A DNA stretch of 64,000 nucleotides. Origin: Planctomycetota bacterium (GTDB lineage Bacteria; Planctomycetota; Planctomycetia; Pirellulales; Pirellulaceae). Shown piece by piece: positions 1 to 9,674 of the stretch (position 1 is its first letter; every line of letters starts with the position of its first letter). The DNA lies in the NCBI GenBank assembly GCA_014238905.1, contig JABAAE010000001.1:542712-606711 (forward strand), in the 5' to 3' direction. Below the pieces are notes generated by a model that saw nothing but the letters and a program-made list of their open reading frames with translations, made no database searches and was not told the DNA's origin. Position numbers and translations under genes: made by a program.

Positions 1-615
1 GACAAACGACCGTTTTCGATCAAAAGCGAACGTTCCTTGACCCGTTCGAGATAGTTTGCCAATGCAATCATGGGCATCTCGCACCAGCAATGGTGTAATG
101 TCGACGACTACCTTTCCATGATCGGCGGTTTTCGCCGTTCCGGACCAAAGAATCGAAGCGGCAAAAGAATCCCTGACCGCTTTTTTTTCAGCAGGATTTT
201 CCGATGAAGCTCGATATTTCAGGTTCTGCTGCTCAAGAAATATTTCCGGGCCAACCCGATGAAACTCAACCAGACGTGTCGCACCCAGTTGCCCCCGATC
301 CAATCCTACCGGGTTGGATCCCAAGCCGGATGCAAGAGACGTGACATACAAAAATGGTAAGTCGAATTGTTCGATCTCCAGCCAAATCTTGCCCGTTGTC
401 TTATCCCGATAAAAGCTGAAGAAGCCTGGGAATTTCTCCATTGTTGATGTTGGAATCGGTTTTTCGAGTGGGGCCTTCGGCTGCTGACTTTGCACTACAT
501 GGCAAGAAAAAGAACTGACCCAAAGCAGAATCGCGAGCCCCATGAACCGAAATGTGGATGGTATTTCCTTGATAGATCCAGAGACTCTACTCAGTGTTTG
601 TGCGGAAGCGGGCAT
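1..615 (-). CDS. DUF5117-type zinc metalloprotease, N-terminal part (cut by window edge)
   Basis: Reading leftwards from an ATG at 615 gives 205 codons open to the window edge, so only the N-terminus is present. An N-terminal extension is followed by a signal peptide (FMGLAILLWVSSFSCHV, then SQQPKAP). The next segment, FPGFFSFYRDKTTGKIWLEI and then FDLPFLYVTSLASGLGSNP, VGLDRGQLG and RLVEFHRVGP, matches the N-terminal domain (DUF5117) of large secreted zinc-dependent metalloproteases of the DUF4953 type. The catalytic HExxH part would lie outside the window, so activity cannot be judged. AAGGAAA about 10 bases upstream is a plausible ribosome binding site. An internal ATG just before the hydrophobic core is a possible alternative start. 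The gene diverges from the 2-hydroxyacid dehydrogenase at 882. Confidence 0.8.
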   Translation of the reverse strand, partial: MPASAQTLSRVSGSIKEIPSTFRFMGLAILLWVSSFSCHVVQSQQPKAPLEKPIPTSTMEKFPGFFSFYRDKTTGKIWLEIEQFDLPFLYVTSLASGLGSNPVGLDRGQLGATRLVEFHRVGPEIFLEQQNLKYRASSENPAEKKAVRDSFAASILWSGTAKTADHGKVVVDITPLLVRDAHDCIGKLSRTGQGTFAFDRKRSFV

Positions 616-881
616 AGGACTTGATTTTCCTTACAGGAGGTAGCAACAAATACGGCAACTGCGTCTGAAGAGAGTGCCTGAGTAACTCTTGATTCTAAAT
701 TGGAACAGCCCCGCAATGGGATGGCTTTTCGACAATATCCAGACTCCACGGTTCCAGCTTAGTTGCAAACGGGGAAATTTCGGAAACACTGGAGAGGTCG
801 TTTCCATTTCTGTGCGGAGTCCAAATCCAAGAAAGGGAGGCATTTTTTTCCATTTGACCCAGTTCGAAGGCCAGTCAAACG

Positions 882-1817
882 ATGAGCTTACCCGTGATTC
901 TAATTAATGAACCTACTGCCAATGCTATCTCCGCTCTTCAGGGAAAAGCGGAATGCCTGGAATGGTCCGATGCTGAACAACGTCAACAAGAAATCGAGGG
1001 GCTACTGATATTTGGACATCGCACAATCGATGGCAAAGTGATGGACCAATTCCCTAACCTCAAGATCATCAGCAATTGTGGAGTCGGCGTGGATCATATC
1101 CGTCTCGAAGACGCCAAACAACGTCGAATCCCGGTTGGAAACACCCCGGGGGTCTTAAGTGCAACAACCGCTGACATGGCTTTTACTCTTTTATTGGCAG
1201 CAGGTCGCCGTCTCATCGAGGGTGATCACTACGCTCGCAGCAAGGCCTTCACCCACTTCGACAGCAATTACATGCTGGGAACCGAAGTCCATCATACGAC
1301 TCTGGGAATTATCGGCATGGGCCGCATTGGCTGCGAAGTTGCCAAGCGGGCGATGGGGTTTGATATGAAAATTCTCTATCACAATCGGTCACCCAAGGCC
1401 AACGATGAAACAGATTTCGCAGCAACCTATGTTTCCAAAGACGAGCTTCTTCGCAAATCGGATTACATCGTTGTCGTTGTTCCTTTAAATGAGCAAACCC
1501 GGGAAATGATATCCGATGAAGAATTTGCAATAATGAAATCGTCAGCCGTATTTGTGAACATTTCCCGCGGGGGGGTGGTCAACACCGACGCGTTGACCCG
1601 GGCGTTGCAAAACAACCAGATCTACGCCGCGGGACTGGATGTCACCGAGCCCGAACCCCTTCCTCGTGGTCACAAGTTACTTTCTCAACCCAATCTGACG
1701 TTGGCACCTCATCTTGGCAGCGCGACAACTCAAACTCGTCTGGCGATGCAAGATTTGGCGATTTCCAACCTGCTCAACGGATTGGCGGGGAAGACCATCG
1801 TTTCCAGCGTGATGTAA
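882..1817 (+). CDS. D-isomer 2-hydroxyacid dehydrogenase (glyoxylate/hydroxypyruvate reductase or phosphoglycerate dehydrogenase-like)
   Basis: A 311-residue enzyme of the D-2-hydroxyacid dehydrogenase superfamily, which reduces 2-oxoacids with NAD(P)H. The Rossmann motif GMGRIG follows LGII. The expected catalytic trio is present: Arg229 (NISRGG), Glu258 (in DVTEPEP) and His277 (LAPHLGSAT). The residues after the second beta strand read YHNRS. The acidic residue typical of NAD-specific members is absent there and Asn-Arg takes its place, as in NADP-using glyoxylate/hydroxypyruvate reductases. The C-terminal ACT domain of long SerA enzymes is missing. Substrate is therefore uncertain; glyoxylate, hydroxypyruvate or 3-phosphoglycerate are all possible. 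It is a single gene, divergent from the metalloprotease and convergent with recG. Confidence 0.85.
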   Translation: MSLPVILINEPTANAISALQGKAECLEWSDAEQRQQEIEGLLIFGHRTIDGKVMDQFPNLKIISNCGVGVDHIRLEDAKQRRIPVGNTPGVLSATTADMAFTLLLAAGRRLIEGDHYARSKAFTHFDSNYMLGTEVHHTTLGIIGMGRIGCEVAKRAMGFDMKILYHNRSPKANDETDFAATYVSKDELLRKSDYIVVVVPLNEQTREMISDEEFAIMKSSAVFVNISRGGVVNTDALTRALQNNQIYAAGLDVTEPEPLPRGHKLLSQPNLTLAPHLGSATTQTRLAMQDLAISNLLNGLAGKTIVSSVM

Positions 1818-1837
1818 TGCTCTGCCGCTGATCAACT

Positions 1838-3940
1838 CTAACCAACGTCACTGATATCCAGGGCAGCACCATACCGATTCATCACTCTCTTCTTCAAGAT
1901 GGCGAAATCCGAAGAATTCAACTGGGGATCCGCCTCCAGAATTTTCTGCGCGTCTTGACGAGCGGAAACCAAAAGCTCAAAGTCGCGTTGTAGATCTGCG
2001 ACAAACAGGGGAGGCATTCCGTGCTGTTTGGTTCCGAAGAGATCGCCCGGTCCGCGAAGCTGAAAGTCCAATTCCGCTAATTCAAATCCGTCCTGTGTCT
2101 CGACAACATGCTCTAACCTCCGGTTGCCATCCTCTGAATCCTCATCCGCAAAAAGCCCCACGAAGCCTGCGTGCGCACCCCGGCCGACCCGCCCCCGCAA
2201 CTGATGAAGCTGAGCGAGGCCAAAACGATTTGCTGAGAGAATGGTCATCAGCGTCGCGTTGGGGACATCAACACCTACCTCCACTACAGTGGTGGCCACC
2301 AAAACCTGAGTTTTGCCCTCCGAAAAACGGATCATCGCAGATTCTTTCTCTTCACTGGTCTGCCGACCATGCACCAAATCGCATTGGAATTCCGCAAACT
2401 CACCATTGACGAGATTTTCGAAGGTCTCCTCCACATTGTCGCACGGGTGGTTGCCACCGGTGGTGGAATCATCATCGACAAGGCGGTCACCATCCACCAG
2501 CGGAGCAATCACGTAGGCCTGCCTGCCTTCCTGCAATTTTTTGCGCATGAATTCCCACCATTTTTCTTTTTGGTGGGAGTCGCACAAATAGGTATTCACC
2601 GCCTGCCGTTGGGGAGGCAACTCGTCGAGAACGCTAACGTTAAGGTCCCCAAATAGCGTCATGCCGACAGTCCGCGGGATCGGCGTCGCTGTCATGACGA
2701 GATAGTGAGGTGTCATTTCCTTTTGCCGGAGTTGGGCCCGTTGACGGACGCCAAATCGATGTTGTTCATCCACAATGACCAGCCCCAGTTTTGCAAATTC
2801 CAAGCCGTTTTGGACAAGCGCTTGGGTACCAACAACAATGCCAACATCGCCGGATTTCATCGCCCCCAGAATCTCTCGTTTGTCTCTTGAGGAAAGCGTC
2901 CCGGTTAGAATTCCAACTTTGACCTGTGTGCCAGCCAGCAGCGCCTGCAAATTTCGGAAATGTTGCCGAGCCAGGGTTTCCGTTGGCGCCATGAGGACTC
3001 CTTGGTGTCCATTGGCGACCGCCAACATTAACGCGTACACCGCGACACAGGTTTTACCGCAACCGACGTCGCCATGGAGCATGCGATTCATCGGTACCGC
3101 CAGATTCATATCCTTCGCAACTTCCCCCATCACACGATTTTGAGCTTCGGTTAAACGAAAGGGAAAGTAACTCTTGATGTGCGAATCAATCTTGCTGTCA
3201 GTAGACAAGCGAGGCGCCTTTTCTTCTGCAGCAACCTGCAATCTGCGAAGGTTGATCGCCAATTGCAGGGTCAACAATTCCTGATAGACGAACCGCTTGC
3301 GGGCCGGTTCGATGCTGTCCCGATTTTCCGGAAGGTGAATCTGAAGCAAAGCCTCCTTGATCCCCATCAGTTCTTTTTCGCTGCGATACGACTCGGTAAA
3401 TATTTCCTCTACCTGAACAACATGGTCCTGGACCATGCGACGAATCAGACGTCGCATTTCCGGCTGTTTGATACCCTCTGTTAAACGATAGACTGGAAGG
3501 ATCGACCCCGACAAAGGTGGTTCATCGGATTCCACAAACGTAAGTTTGGGATGCATCATCTCCGGTCGGGCGGTTGACATCTTGACCGTTCCGGAAAGCA
3601 TAACCCGTTTGCCAATCGCTACTTTTGCGGCCCGGTACGGCTGGTTGAACCAAATGCCCCGCAGAACGTGATTCTCCTGTTTGATATGCAGGTAAAAAGC
3701 CGACTTGCGATAACCCCTTTCCAATAATTCATAATCGCAGATTTCACCAACGACACTCGCTTCATCCCGGTCTCGCAATTCTGCGATCGGCTTGATTTCA
3801 CTATGGTCTTCATAGCTGCGGGGGAAGAAGAAAACCGCATCGATAATCCGATTCAAAGCAAGCTTTTGAAGAACCCGGTACCTGCGGCTGCCAACGTCTT
3901 GCTGGTGTTCTAGGCTGTCAAAAAGATTAACGGAACTCAA
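1838..3940 (-). CDS. recG: ATP-dependent DNA helicase RecG
   Basis: 700 residues, the normal RecG length. RecG remodels stalled replication forks and Holliday junctions in the cytoplasm. An N-terminal wedge/OB-fold domain occupies about residues 1-260 and includes FPRSYEDHSE. The superfamily 2 helicase core follows: Walker A GDVGCGKT near residue 290, PTETLARQH, the DEQH box in VDEQHRFG near 388, and MTATPIPRT. Motifs V and VI appear as VVEVGVDVPNAT and QLRGRVGRG. The conserved C-terminal block FQLRGPGDLFGTKQHG confirms RecG rather than PriA or Mfd. The start is TTG at 3940 with GAGAG upstream. The 3' end is 20 bases from the dehydrogenase gene, tail to tail. Confidence 0.97.
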   Translation of the reverse strand: MSSVNLFDSLEHQQDVGSRRYRVLQKLALNRIIDAVFFFPRSYEDHSEIKPIAELRDRDEASVVGEICDYELLERGYRKSAFYLHIKQENHVLRGIWFNQPYRAAKVAIGKRVMLSGTVKMSTARPEMMHPKLTFVESDEPPLSGSILPVYRLTEGIKQPEMRRLIRRMVQDHVVQVEEIFTESYRSEKELMGIKEALLQIHLPENRDSIEPARKRFVYQELLTLQLAINLRRLQVAAEEKAPRLSTDSKIDSHIKSYFPFRLTEAQNRVMGEVAKDMNLAVPMNRMLHGDVGCGKTCVAVYALMLAVANGHQGVLMAPTETLARQHFRNLQALLAGTQVKVGILTGTLSSRDKREILGAMKSGDVGIVVGTQALVQNGLEFAKLGLVIVDEQHRFGVRQRAQLRQKEMTPHYLVMTATPIPRTVGMTLFGDLNVSVLDELPPQRQAVNTYLCDSHQKEKWWEFMRKKLQEGRQAYVIAPLVDGDRLVDDDSTTGGNHPCDNVEETFENLVNGEFAEFQCDLVHGRQTSEEKESAMIRFSEGKTQVLVATTVVEVGVDVPNATLMTILSANRFGLAQLHQLRGRVGRGAHAGFVGLFADEDSEDGNRRLEHVVETQDGFELAELDFQLRGPGDLFGTKQHGMPPLFVADLQRDFELLVSARQDAQKILEADPQLNSSDFAILKKRVMNRYGAALDISDVG

Positions 3941-4395
3941 GGGTTTCTCTCGTGAGAATAAAATGCCATGACACGTATTTTAGACTTTGAATCTGAAATT
4001 CAATGAACGGGGACCTGGACAAACCCTGTTTTCGACAAGGTTTGTGAAGAAATATTGTCAAAACTTTCGTGAACTCGCCAATCCCTACAGAATTCCGCTC
4101 CAATCTTTGCTGGTTTCCGCCGCTCCACTGCCACCCTCAGGATGAATCAAACGGAGCCCAACACCGAAGTCCAAATTCATCATCGCGTTGTCTTATGGCA
4201 TCTTATGTCTTTTTTTCGCAACAATCCTGAGGCTATGGACGGCAGGCGAAAACGGTGTAACTCCTTTTCACCAAACAGTTTGCGGATTCCAAACCGGGGC
4301 GATGAAAGTTTTGGCATCTTCTGTGCTTTCCTATTACCCAACATTAGCACCAATGCTCCATCGAGCAGAACTACACCTTGGGGAAGGAAAGTATC
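3941..4395. other. Intergenic region between divergent recG and sigma factor genes
   Basis: 455 bases with no convincing gene. Any promoters for recG (leftwards) and the sigma factor (rightwards) should lie here. One imperfect hairpin is visible at 4019-4045: ten-base arms ACAAACCCTG and CAAGGTTTGT around a short T-rich loop, with one mismatch. Open frames on both strands in 4142-4495 lack a ribosome binding site and overlap the sigma gene, so I do not call them. Confidence 0.5.
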
Positions 4396-5946
4396 GTGGG
4401 AAAAAAGAGAAAAACAACAGGCGGCTACGATCCGTTGGATGAAGAAACTCACATGGAGTCAAAATCAGCGGTTCTCGACCGCAATCGGGAAATAGATGCC
4501 GAAGAAAAGGAAATCGAAGAAGAGGGAGATTCTGTTGACGATCCGGTTCGGATGTACCTGATGCAAATGGGACGTATTCCATTATTGAATCGCGATGAGG
4601 AAGTCGCGTCTGCCAAACAGATCGAAAAAACAAAATTCCTTTATCGCAATAGCATGTTGGCTACCGATTATATGCTCAACGGTGCGGTCGATTCTCTGGA
4701 AAAAGTACGTGACGGCGAACTGCGATTGGATCGCACCATCGAAGTTTCGGTTACTAACACTTCGGAAAAAAAACGCATCATGAAAAAGCTGGTTCCAAAC
4801 GTGGAATCACTGCGGGACATGCTTGCCGAAAATCGAAAAGACTACAAGATTGCCATCAGTAAATCGTCTGCCCCAGCAGATCGATCGTCTGCCTGGAAAA
4901 AACTGGTCCGACGTCGACACAAATGCGTGCGTCTCATCGAAGAACTCGATCTAAGGACCAACAAGATACAGCCCATCTTTGAAAACCTCGTTGAGATCAA
5001 CTCTCGAATGCAGGTTTTAACCATGCAAATTTCCGAAGCTCAGAAAGGCGTGATGGTTGGCGGGCGATCCCTGGAGCAGTTGTACGCAGAGTTGCATCAT
5101 CTGATGAGGATCACATTTGAAAGCCCCAAAACGCTTCATAGACGCGTGCTCCAAACGAGAAAATACCAGGAAGATCATGATGCAGCAAAACGCGTCCTTT
5201 CGGCCGGCAATCTACGATTGGTCGTATCGATCGCCAAAAAATATCGCAATCGCGGTTTGAGTTTTCTGGATCTCATCCAAGAGGGAAACACCGGCTTGAT
5301 GAGAGCGGTTGATAAATTTGAGCACGCCCGCGGCTATAAATTTTCTACCTATGCCACTTGGTGGATTCGTCAGGCGATTACCCGTGCGATCGCTGATCAA
5401 AGTCGAACAATACGGGTGCCGGTTCATATGATTGACACCATGAGCAAGGTCCGAAACGTCACTCGGGAGCTGGTACAGGAATTCGGTCGGGAACCAACTC
5501 CCGAAGAAACCGCTGAAAGAGCGAACCTCTCGTTGGACGACGCTCGCTGCATCATGAAAATGTCTCGGCAACCACTCTCACTCGACCAACCGGTTGGCGA
5601 TCATGACGACAGCTATTTCGGAGAATTCCTGGAGGACTATCGCGATGACGATCCGCTTTACGAAACCCACCAGGCAGCTTTAAAGAACCGTATCGAAGAA
5701 GCGATGGAAGCACTGAATTACCGTGAACGAGAGATTCTGAAGCTACGCTACGGCCTGGCTGACGGCTATTCGTATACGCTCGAAGAAGTCGGACGAATTT
5801 TTTCCGTCACTCGGGAACGGGTTCGACAAATTGAATCCAAGGCCGTTCGAAAATTACAGCAGCCCTATCGTTCACGAAGTCTCGCCAGCTTCCTTGACGG
5901 AGCAGAACACTCCTTCGGCGGACCGTCAGCCGGCGTAACCTATTAA
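4396..5946 (+). CDS. rpoD: RNA polymerase sigma factor, RpoD/SigA family
   Basis: A 516-residue sigma-70 factor that directs RNA polymerase to promoters. I chose the GTG at 4396 because AAGGAAAG sits six bases upstream; an in-frame TTG lies at 4378. Region 1.2 is at about residues 48-70 ([20 protein letters not shown]). A non-conserved helical stretch of about 200 residues follows. Region 2 lies at about 274-345 ([34 protein letters not shown]). Region 3 contains [16 protein letters not shown]. Region 4 contains [10 protein letters not shown] and [13 protein letters not shown]. Region 1.1 is not evident. Region 2.4 fits housekeeping (group 1) or close group 2 factors; which one cannot be decided here. 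It is a single gene followed by a strong terminator-like hairpin. Confidence 0.92.
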   Translation: MGKKRKTTGGYDPLDEETHMESKSAVLDRNREIDAEEKEIEEEGDSVDDPVRMYLMQMGRIPLLNRDEEVASAKQIEKTKFLYRNSMLATDYMLNGAVDSLEKVRDGELRLDRTIEVSVTNTSEKKRIMKKLVPNVESLRDMLAENRKDYKIAISKSSAPADRSSAWKKLVRRRHKCVRLIEELDLRTNKIQPIFENLVEINSRMQVLTMQISEAQKGVMVGGRSLEQLYAELHHLMRITFESPKTLHRRVLQTRKYQEDHDAAKRVLSAGNLRLVVSIAKKYRNRGLSFLDLIQEGNTGLMRAVDKFEHARGYKFSTYATWWIRQAITRAIADQSRTIRVPVHMIDTMSKVRNVTRELVQEFGREPTPEETAERANLSLDDARCIMKMSRQPLSLDQPVGDHDDSYFGEFLEDYRDDDPLYETHQAALKNRIEEAMEALNYREREILKLRYGLADGYSYTLEEVGRIFSVTRERVRQIESKAVRKLQQPYRSRSLASFLDGAEHSFGGPSAGVTY

Positions 5947-6424
5947 AGGACCGGCTCATAACGGGGCAGAAGTTGAAAAGAACAGGCGTCTTGTTTGTCT
6001 AAAGCCCTTTGGAATTATTTTTAACTCCCTATGACAACCTAATTATTATCTGAACTGGTTTGTCGGCCACAAAACAGTTCATCTTGGTGCTTTTTTGGCC
6101 GTATTATCGAAACGCGGCGTTTCCCCAAAACGCCGCGTTTCCTTTTGCGCCACCAGTAGATCGTTCCATGAAAACCTGCTTTGACCACAAAGCAAACTCC
6201 GGTTTTTTGAGGCTTTGCCTCAGTACCGTCAAATCAGCCCCAGCGAATTCAAGCGGAATGACGACCAAATTCAGCCGGCACGCGGCCCATGGGATTAACG
6301 TCTGAACAGTCAGACAGCGAAAACGAAAGAGAAGTCGTTGAACATCCCAATGGCGAGTATTTCACTATGCAACGACCTGTTAGCTATCTTTGGAACGATG
6401 TACATCGAGGGACCAGGAAATAAC
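5947..6424. other. Intergenic region downstream of the sigma factor
   Basis: 478 bases between the convergent sigma factor gene and the membrane protein gene at 6428-7246. Besides the hairpin at 6109-6145 I see no gene. A short frame at 6060-6305 has no ribosome binding site and a composition unlike the neighbouring proteins. Confidence 0.5.
6109..6145 (+). terminator. Rho-independent terminator-like hairpin after rpoD
   Basis: A perfect 14-base inverted repeat, GAAACGCGGCGTTT at 6109-6122 and its complement at 6128-6141, closes a five-base loop and is followed by CTTTTG. The T-tract is short, but the stem is by far the strongest in this intergenic region. It lies about 160 bases past the sigma factor stop codon. 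Because the repeat is symmetric, it could also serve the convergent minus-strand gene. Confidence 0.7.
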
Positions 6425-7246
6425 CTAGGCATACACAAGGATGGCGAGCAAGGAAGCCAAGAGAGTCGATTGTGGATCGTTTTCGTTGGGAACCTCGTGT
6501 AAATGCAATGTCGTGCGGCCAAATTTGTTGGCGATTTCCGCGACCATCAGTTCTCCAACGCAAACGCGTACCGTTGATTCAAGGTTGTTGCTCAATCCGG
6601 TAACCCAAAGTAAACAGACGGTCCCGGCCTGAGTCACAAGTAGCGCCAACCCCAAGCCAACGCCGAGAACAACAACCAGCACAAAATACAGCCCCGCGAA
6701 GAGCCCAATCAGGAGCAGGATCGACAGGAAAAAGCGTAGGGCGATCCGGATGGGTCGCGGGAGCATGCTGGTTTCGGTTGCAACGTAAACGACGGTATCG
6801 GATGCGTTGTTCGCCTGCCATTGACGTCGACGCAAAACGTTTTTGCCTGTTTGGAGTGTGGCCAAAGTGGTGCCGTCGGCGTTCGACAATCGAAACGCAC
6901 CCCTGTCAGCGCAAAGGTCAAGCTCCCGTCCTTCGCTTCTTACGTTGTAGGTCGGTCGACGCAGCGCGAGTGATCCCACAAAGATACCCGCAAAAATCGC
7001 TGTGGTGATCGTCGCGAATCCATGCCACAGCGATGTCGGACCTTCTGGATCGAAAAGAAATGCCCATAAAAAGAAAGCCGGTAGTGACATCAAAATGAAG
7101 CCAAAGACTCCAATAGAACTGACAATAATGAGGTTCCACAACGGCCGGGACTGTGGGTTTAGCGAAAGGAACGGTGTTCCGTCTTCAGCAATAACCGCAC
7201 ATTGATCGCCCTTGCGCTCGATGGTATACGTGCCGAGGGGCTTCAT
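6425..7246 (-). CDS. Hypothetical multi-pass membrane protein
   Basis: 273 residues with no recognised family. The N-terminus (TYTIERKGDQCAVIAEDGTP) looks like a short beta-sheet domain. Two hydrophobic segments follow at about residues 38-65 and 77-97. A soluble beta-rich stretch (YNVRSEGRELDLCADRG) resembles a phospholipid-scramblase or tubby-like beta fold, but this is only an impression. One long hydrophobic region at about 170-215 (SILLLIGLFAGLYFVLVVVL) could span the membrane twice. The tail ends in LLASLLAILVYA. The ATG at 7246 has no strong ribosome binding site. It is a lone gene downstream of the CehA-like gene with a gap of about 210 bases. Confidence 0.65.
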   Translation of the reverse strand: MKPLGTYTIERKGDQCAVIAEDGTPFLSLNPQSRPLWNLIIVSSIGVFGFILMSLPAFFLWAFLFDPEGPTSLWHGFATITTAIFAGIFVGSLALRRPTYNVRSEGRELDLCADRGAFRLSNADGTTLATLQTGKNVLRRRQWQANNASDTVVYVATETSMLPRPIRIALRFFLSILLLIGLFAGLYFVLVVVLGVGLGLALLVTQAGTVCLLWVTGLSNNLESTVRVCVGELMVAEIANKFGRTTLHLHEVPNENDPQSTLLASLLAILVYA

Positions 7247-7456
7247 GGTAACGGACTCGCCAGTTCAGCGATTTCGGGATGGAAAATTGCAGCTAACGTC
7301 ACGGTCAACCTGGTCCGTTGCCTGAAGTCATATCGGCATTTATAGTCATCACGCTCTAGTACCATAAGGCAATTTTCTCTGACATTGTAATAATCGACCT
7401 CTTTACTTAGTTCCCGCAGTCGTTGGCGTTGGGAAACGAAGTTGCAAACCAGTTTC

Positions 7457-9166
7457 TTATTGGGCCTGATTCAGCAATTTCCGGTAGAACGACAATGCAA
7501 ACTCAAATTCGCTCAACGAGTCAGCGTTCAAAACGGTTCTGTTCCTGACCACTTCAGCTTTCATAAGATCGATAAAGTACTGGACTTGCGATTTCTCTGG
7601 TTTGATCGATTCACCTCGAAGCGGAACGTGCCATGGCGCGGTATGCGCAAATCGCTTTCGACCGTCAGGTTGCAACTCGATGCTACGAATCGCAACCCAC
7701 GAAGTCCTTGCAATCGTAACTTTTTCATCAAATTGAACGCTCTTGGCGTTACGGGTAATCCCATTAACTTGGGGCTGCAAGGTTTTCACAACTTTTCCGT
7801 TGACCAGAATTTCAATTCGATCGATTGGTTTTTCACTGACCGATTCAATGCTGACATTCAGCGTTTTGGATTCCTGATCGGTATTGGAGAATGATTTACC
7901 CGGTAGCTTTCCGTCAATTTTGGCAAACAACATTGGGCCCGTCGTGACAAAGCTGCGTCCTTGCTTCAATCCTGCCAACCACTCTTTCGAATCGAATTGT
8001 TCGCCTGTGTGTACGTAGACGCGACTATAACCGAGCGGAACCGGATGAACCCCCGAAGCCGTACCTGCCGTTGGAGTGATGCGAAATCCACAATTAAGCA
8101 GTGCATAATACATTTCGAATCCGTAATTGATCCAACCCCATTCGGTGAGCGTGTTATCCGAATCAGATTCCAGATTTGCCCATGGCGGTGGGCTTGGAGG
8201 AGCTTTGTTGAACCCGAATTTGGTTCTCCATATGCTATTGTTTGAAAGCTCGAAGAGGTCAACTCCCGCTACAGGAACTAACATTATTGACCACGGCCAA
8301 GAGTGCTTATCCAAATCCAGCAGCGCACCCTCTTGATGAGCTTGCTTAGCGATTGAAGCTACTGGCGGCATCGTCTTCAGAAACCTGTTGCGATGATTAA
8401 GAATGAAAACCGCGCCCAGCACATGGCTCTTTCCGTTTACTGAAAAGATTTCATATTCAGTGTTCCGCGGAAAGATAACGTGATCACGATCGACATAAAT
8501 TGGTTTGTGACCGCGATCGACTCTAGGACCAAACGGCGATAATCCTTGCCCTCGAAGGGTTGACGGCTGAAGACTGGGTGCTTGATCTGAGGCAACCGTC
8601 CAGAACGTAACAGGAAACGCAACGTTCAGATCTTCCGCGAGCATCACATTAGGCAGCTCTTCCATTCGCCGATGGACGTGAGTCTCACCCGAGTGCCAAC
8701 CACGCTTTGAAAGATCGATCCATCGTTTCAGCCGAATCTTGCGGTCGATTGATTTGTCTGTAATTTCGAACTTGTCGCGGAACGCGACATATTCTTTTCC
8801 TCGTTCAATTTCGATCACGTATTTGCCACTTGGCAGGTCCAGTTGAAAAGGATGAGCAGAAACCGTCGTGTGTTTTTCGACCGAATTCGCCATCGCAACC
8901 CACTGCTCCCGATAAGGCAAAGCAGAACCCTTCGCAGACGCGCTTTTTACAAAGAACGACTTACCGTCCGAATTTCGCAGGTAAACACGCGCGGGAATTG
9001 GCTTGCCGGTATCGGCATCGATCAGGTCTACTCTAAAATTTTGCGTTGGTAGTATTCGCTGTGGCAATTCTTCACCGGAAAGCTTGTGCGCCGGCAACAA
9101 TTGATGCGTCGCCAGAACACTTAATAAACCGCACAGAATAATTCGACTCCTCACAGGATGTTTCAT
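7457..9166 (-). CDS. Secreted CehA/McbA-like metallohydrolase
   Basis: 569 residues from the ATG at 9166. A GTG four codons upstream is possible but has no ribosome binding site. A signal peptide is present (SRIILCGLLSVLATHQLLP). A beta-rich N-terminal domain (FRVDLIDADTGKPIPARVYL) resembles a carboxypeptidase-regulatory or transthyretin-like fold. The catalytic part begins at GWHSGETHVHRRMEELPN, which carries the HxH metal-ligand signature of the PHP-fold CehA/McbA family. Further likely ligands or active-site segments are SDQAPS, LDKHSWPW and the C-terminal GYSRVYVHTGE and GRSFVTTGPML, which is highly typical of this family in Planctomycetes. Family members hydrolyse ester or amide bonds, but the natural substrate of this secreted version is unknown. 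Confidence 0.82.
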   Translation of the reverse strand: MKHPVRSRIILCGLLSVLATHQLLPAHKLSGEELPQRILPTQNFRVDLIDADTGKPIPARVYLRNSDGKSFFVKSASAKGSALPYREQWVAMANSVEKHTTVSAHPFQLDLPSGKYVIEIERGKEYVAFRDKFEITDKSIDRKIRLKRWIDLSKRGWHSGETHVHRRMEELPNVMLAEDLNVAFPVTFWTVASDQAPSLQPSTLRGQGLSPFGPRVDRGHKPIYVDRDHVIFPRNTEYEIFSVNGKSHVLGAVFILNHRNRFLKTMPPVASIAKQAHQEGALLDLDKHSWPWSIMLVPVAGVDLFELSNNSIWRTKFGFNKAPPSPPPWANLESDSDNTLTEWGWINYGFEMYYALLNCGFRITPTAGTASGVHPVPLGYSRVYVHTGEQFDSKEWLAGLKQGRSFVTTGPMLFAKIDGKLPGKSFSNTDQESKTLNVSIESVSEKPIDRIEILVNGKVVKTLQPQVNGITRNAKSVQFDEKVTIARTSWVAIRSIELQPDGRKRFAHTAPWHVPLRGESIKPEKSQVQYFIDLMKAEVVRNRTVLNADSLSEFEFALSFYRKLLNQAQ

Positions 9167-9373
9167 CGCGTCCCACACTCATTTCGTTTATGCCAAAAAA
9201 ACTCCCACTTATCGTACCATTGTGTTGCAAAAGATTTGGCAATGCGGTGGTGTGAATTTAACTGCAGGAACTCCACAAAAAACGGTGCTGTCGGTTAGTT
9301 TTCTCTGAAAGCACCGTTGACCGTCGCAAGACGGCGTCCTATTGCGTGTCACTGACCAAGAACCACAGGGACA

Positions 9374-9515
9374 GCGTTACCAAATTCAATAACGAAAAGG
9401 GGCGCTTAACCCTCGGTACGATCTCGCCCAAGAAAACACTCTCGGACAAGAAAACACTCTCGGACAAGAAAACACTCTCGGACACCAAGCTGGGGTGAAC
9501 GAATTTGGTAAACGC
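9374..9515. repeat. Inverted-repeat-bounded segment, MITE-like
   Basis: GCGTTACCAAATTC at 9374-9387 and GAATTTGGTAAACGC at 9501-9515 are reverse complements apart from one extra base. They bound 113 bases that include the 18-base triplicate. I see no target-site duplication and no second copy in the window, so a small non-autonomous element is only one reading. A long-stem RNA structure between proB and its downstream neighbour is another. Confidence 0.45.
9430..9483. repeat. Three perfect 18-bp tandem repeats
   Basis: The unit AAGAAAACACTCTCGGAC occurs three times head to tail without a mismatch (9430-9447, 9448-9465, 9466-9483). No frame through it belongs to a credible gene. There are no spacers, so this is not CRISPR. 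Confidence 0.95.
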
Positions 9516-9674
9516 AAATTGAAAATCGCTCGACGTGAACTGCTTGCCTTGCCCACAACTAAGTTCGTCTGGAAAGCGATCCGGGAATGTTCATGCTTGT
9601 GCCTGTTTTGGCCCTAGCCAACGATTCATGTTATTTGGTCGCCGATTCGATCAATCACCGCTGCTGCCGAAGAA

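Larger units (their letters stand above)
9167..9674. other. Repeat-bearing intergenic region between proB and the CehA-like gene
   Basis: 508 bases with no gene. It holds two adjacent hairpins (9281-9318, nine-base arms AACGGTGCT/AGCACCGTT; and 9321-9334, CCGTC-GCAA-GACGG with a GNRA loop). It also holds a pair of 14-15-base inverted repeats at 9374-9387 and 9501-9515 that flank an 18-base triplicate. These are listed separately. Confidence 0.6.

Noticed and set aside
4142-4495. Open frame before the sigma factor that overlaps its start
   Set aside because: No ribosome binding site; overlaps the clear sigma factor N-terminus in another frame; composition not protein-like.
6060-6305. 81-codon plus-strand frame downstream of rpoD
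   Set aside because: Covers the terminator hairpin and has no ribosome binding site.
9430-9483. CRISPR-like array
   Set aside because: Units are directly adjacent without spacers; same for the arrays at 36793 and 41261.
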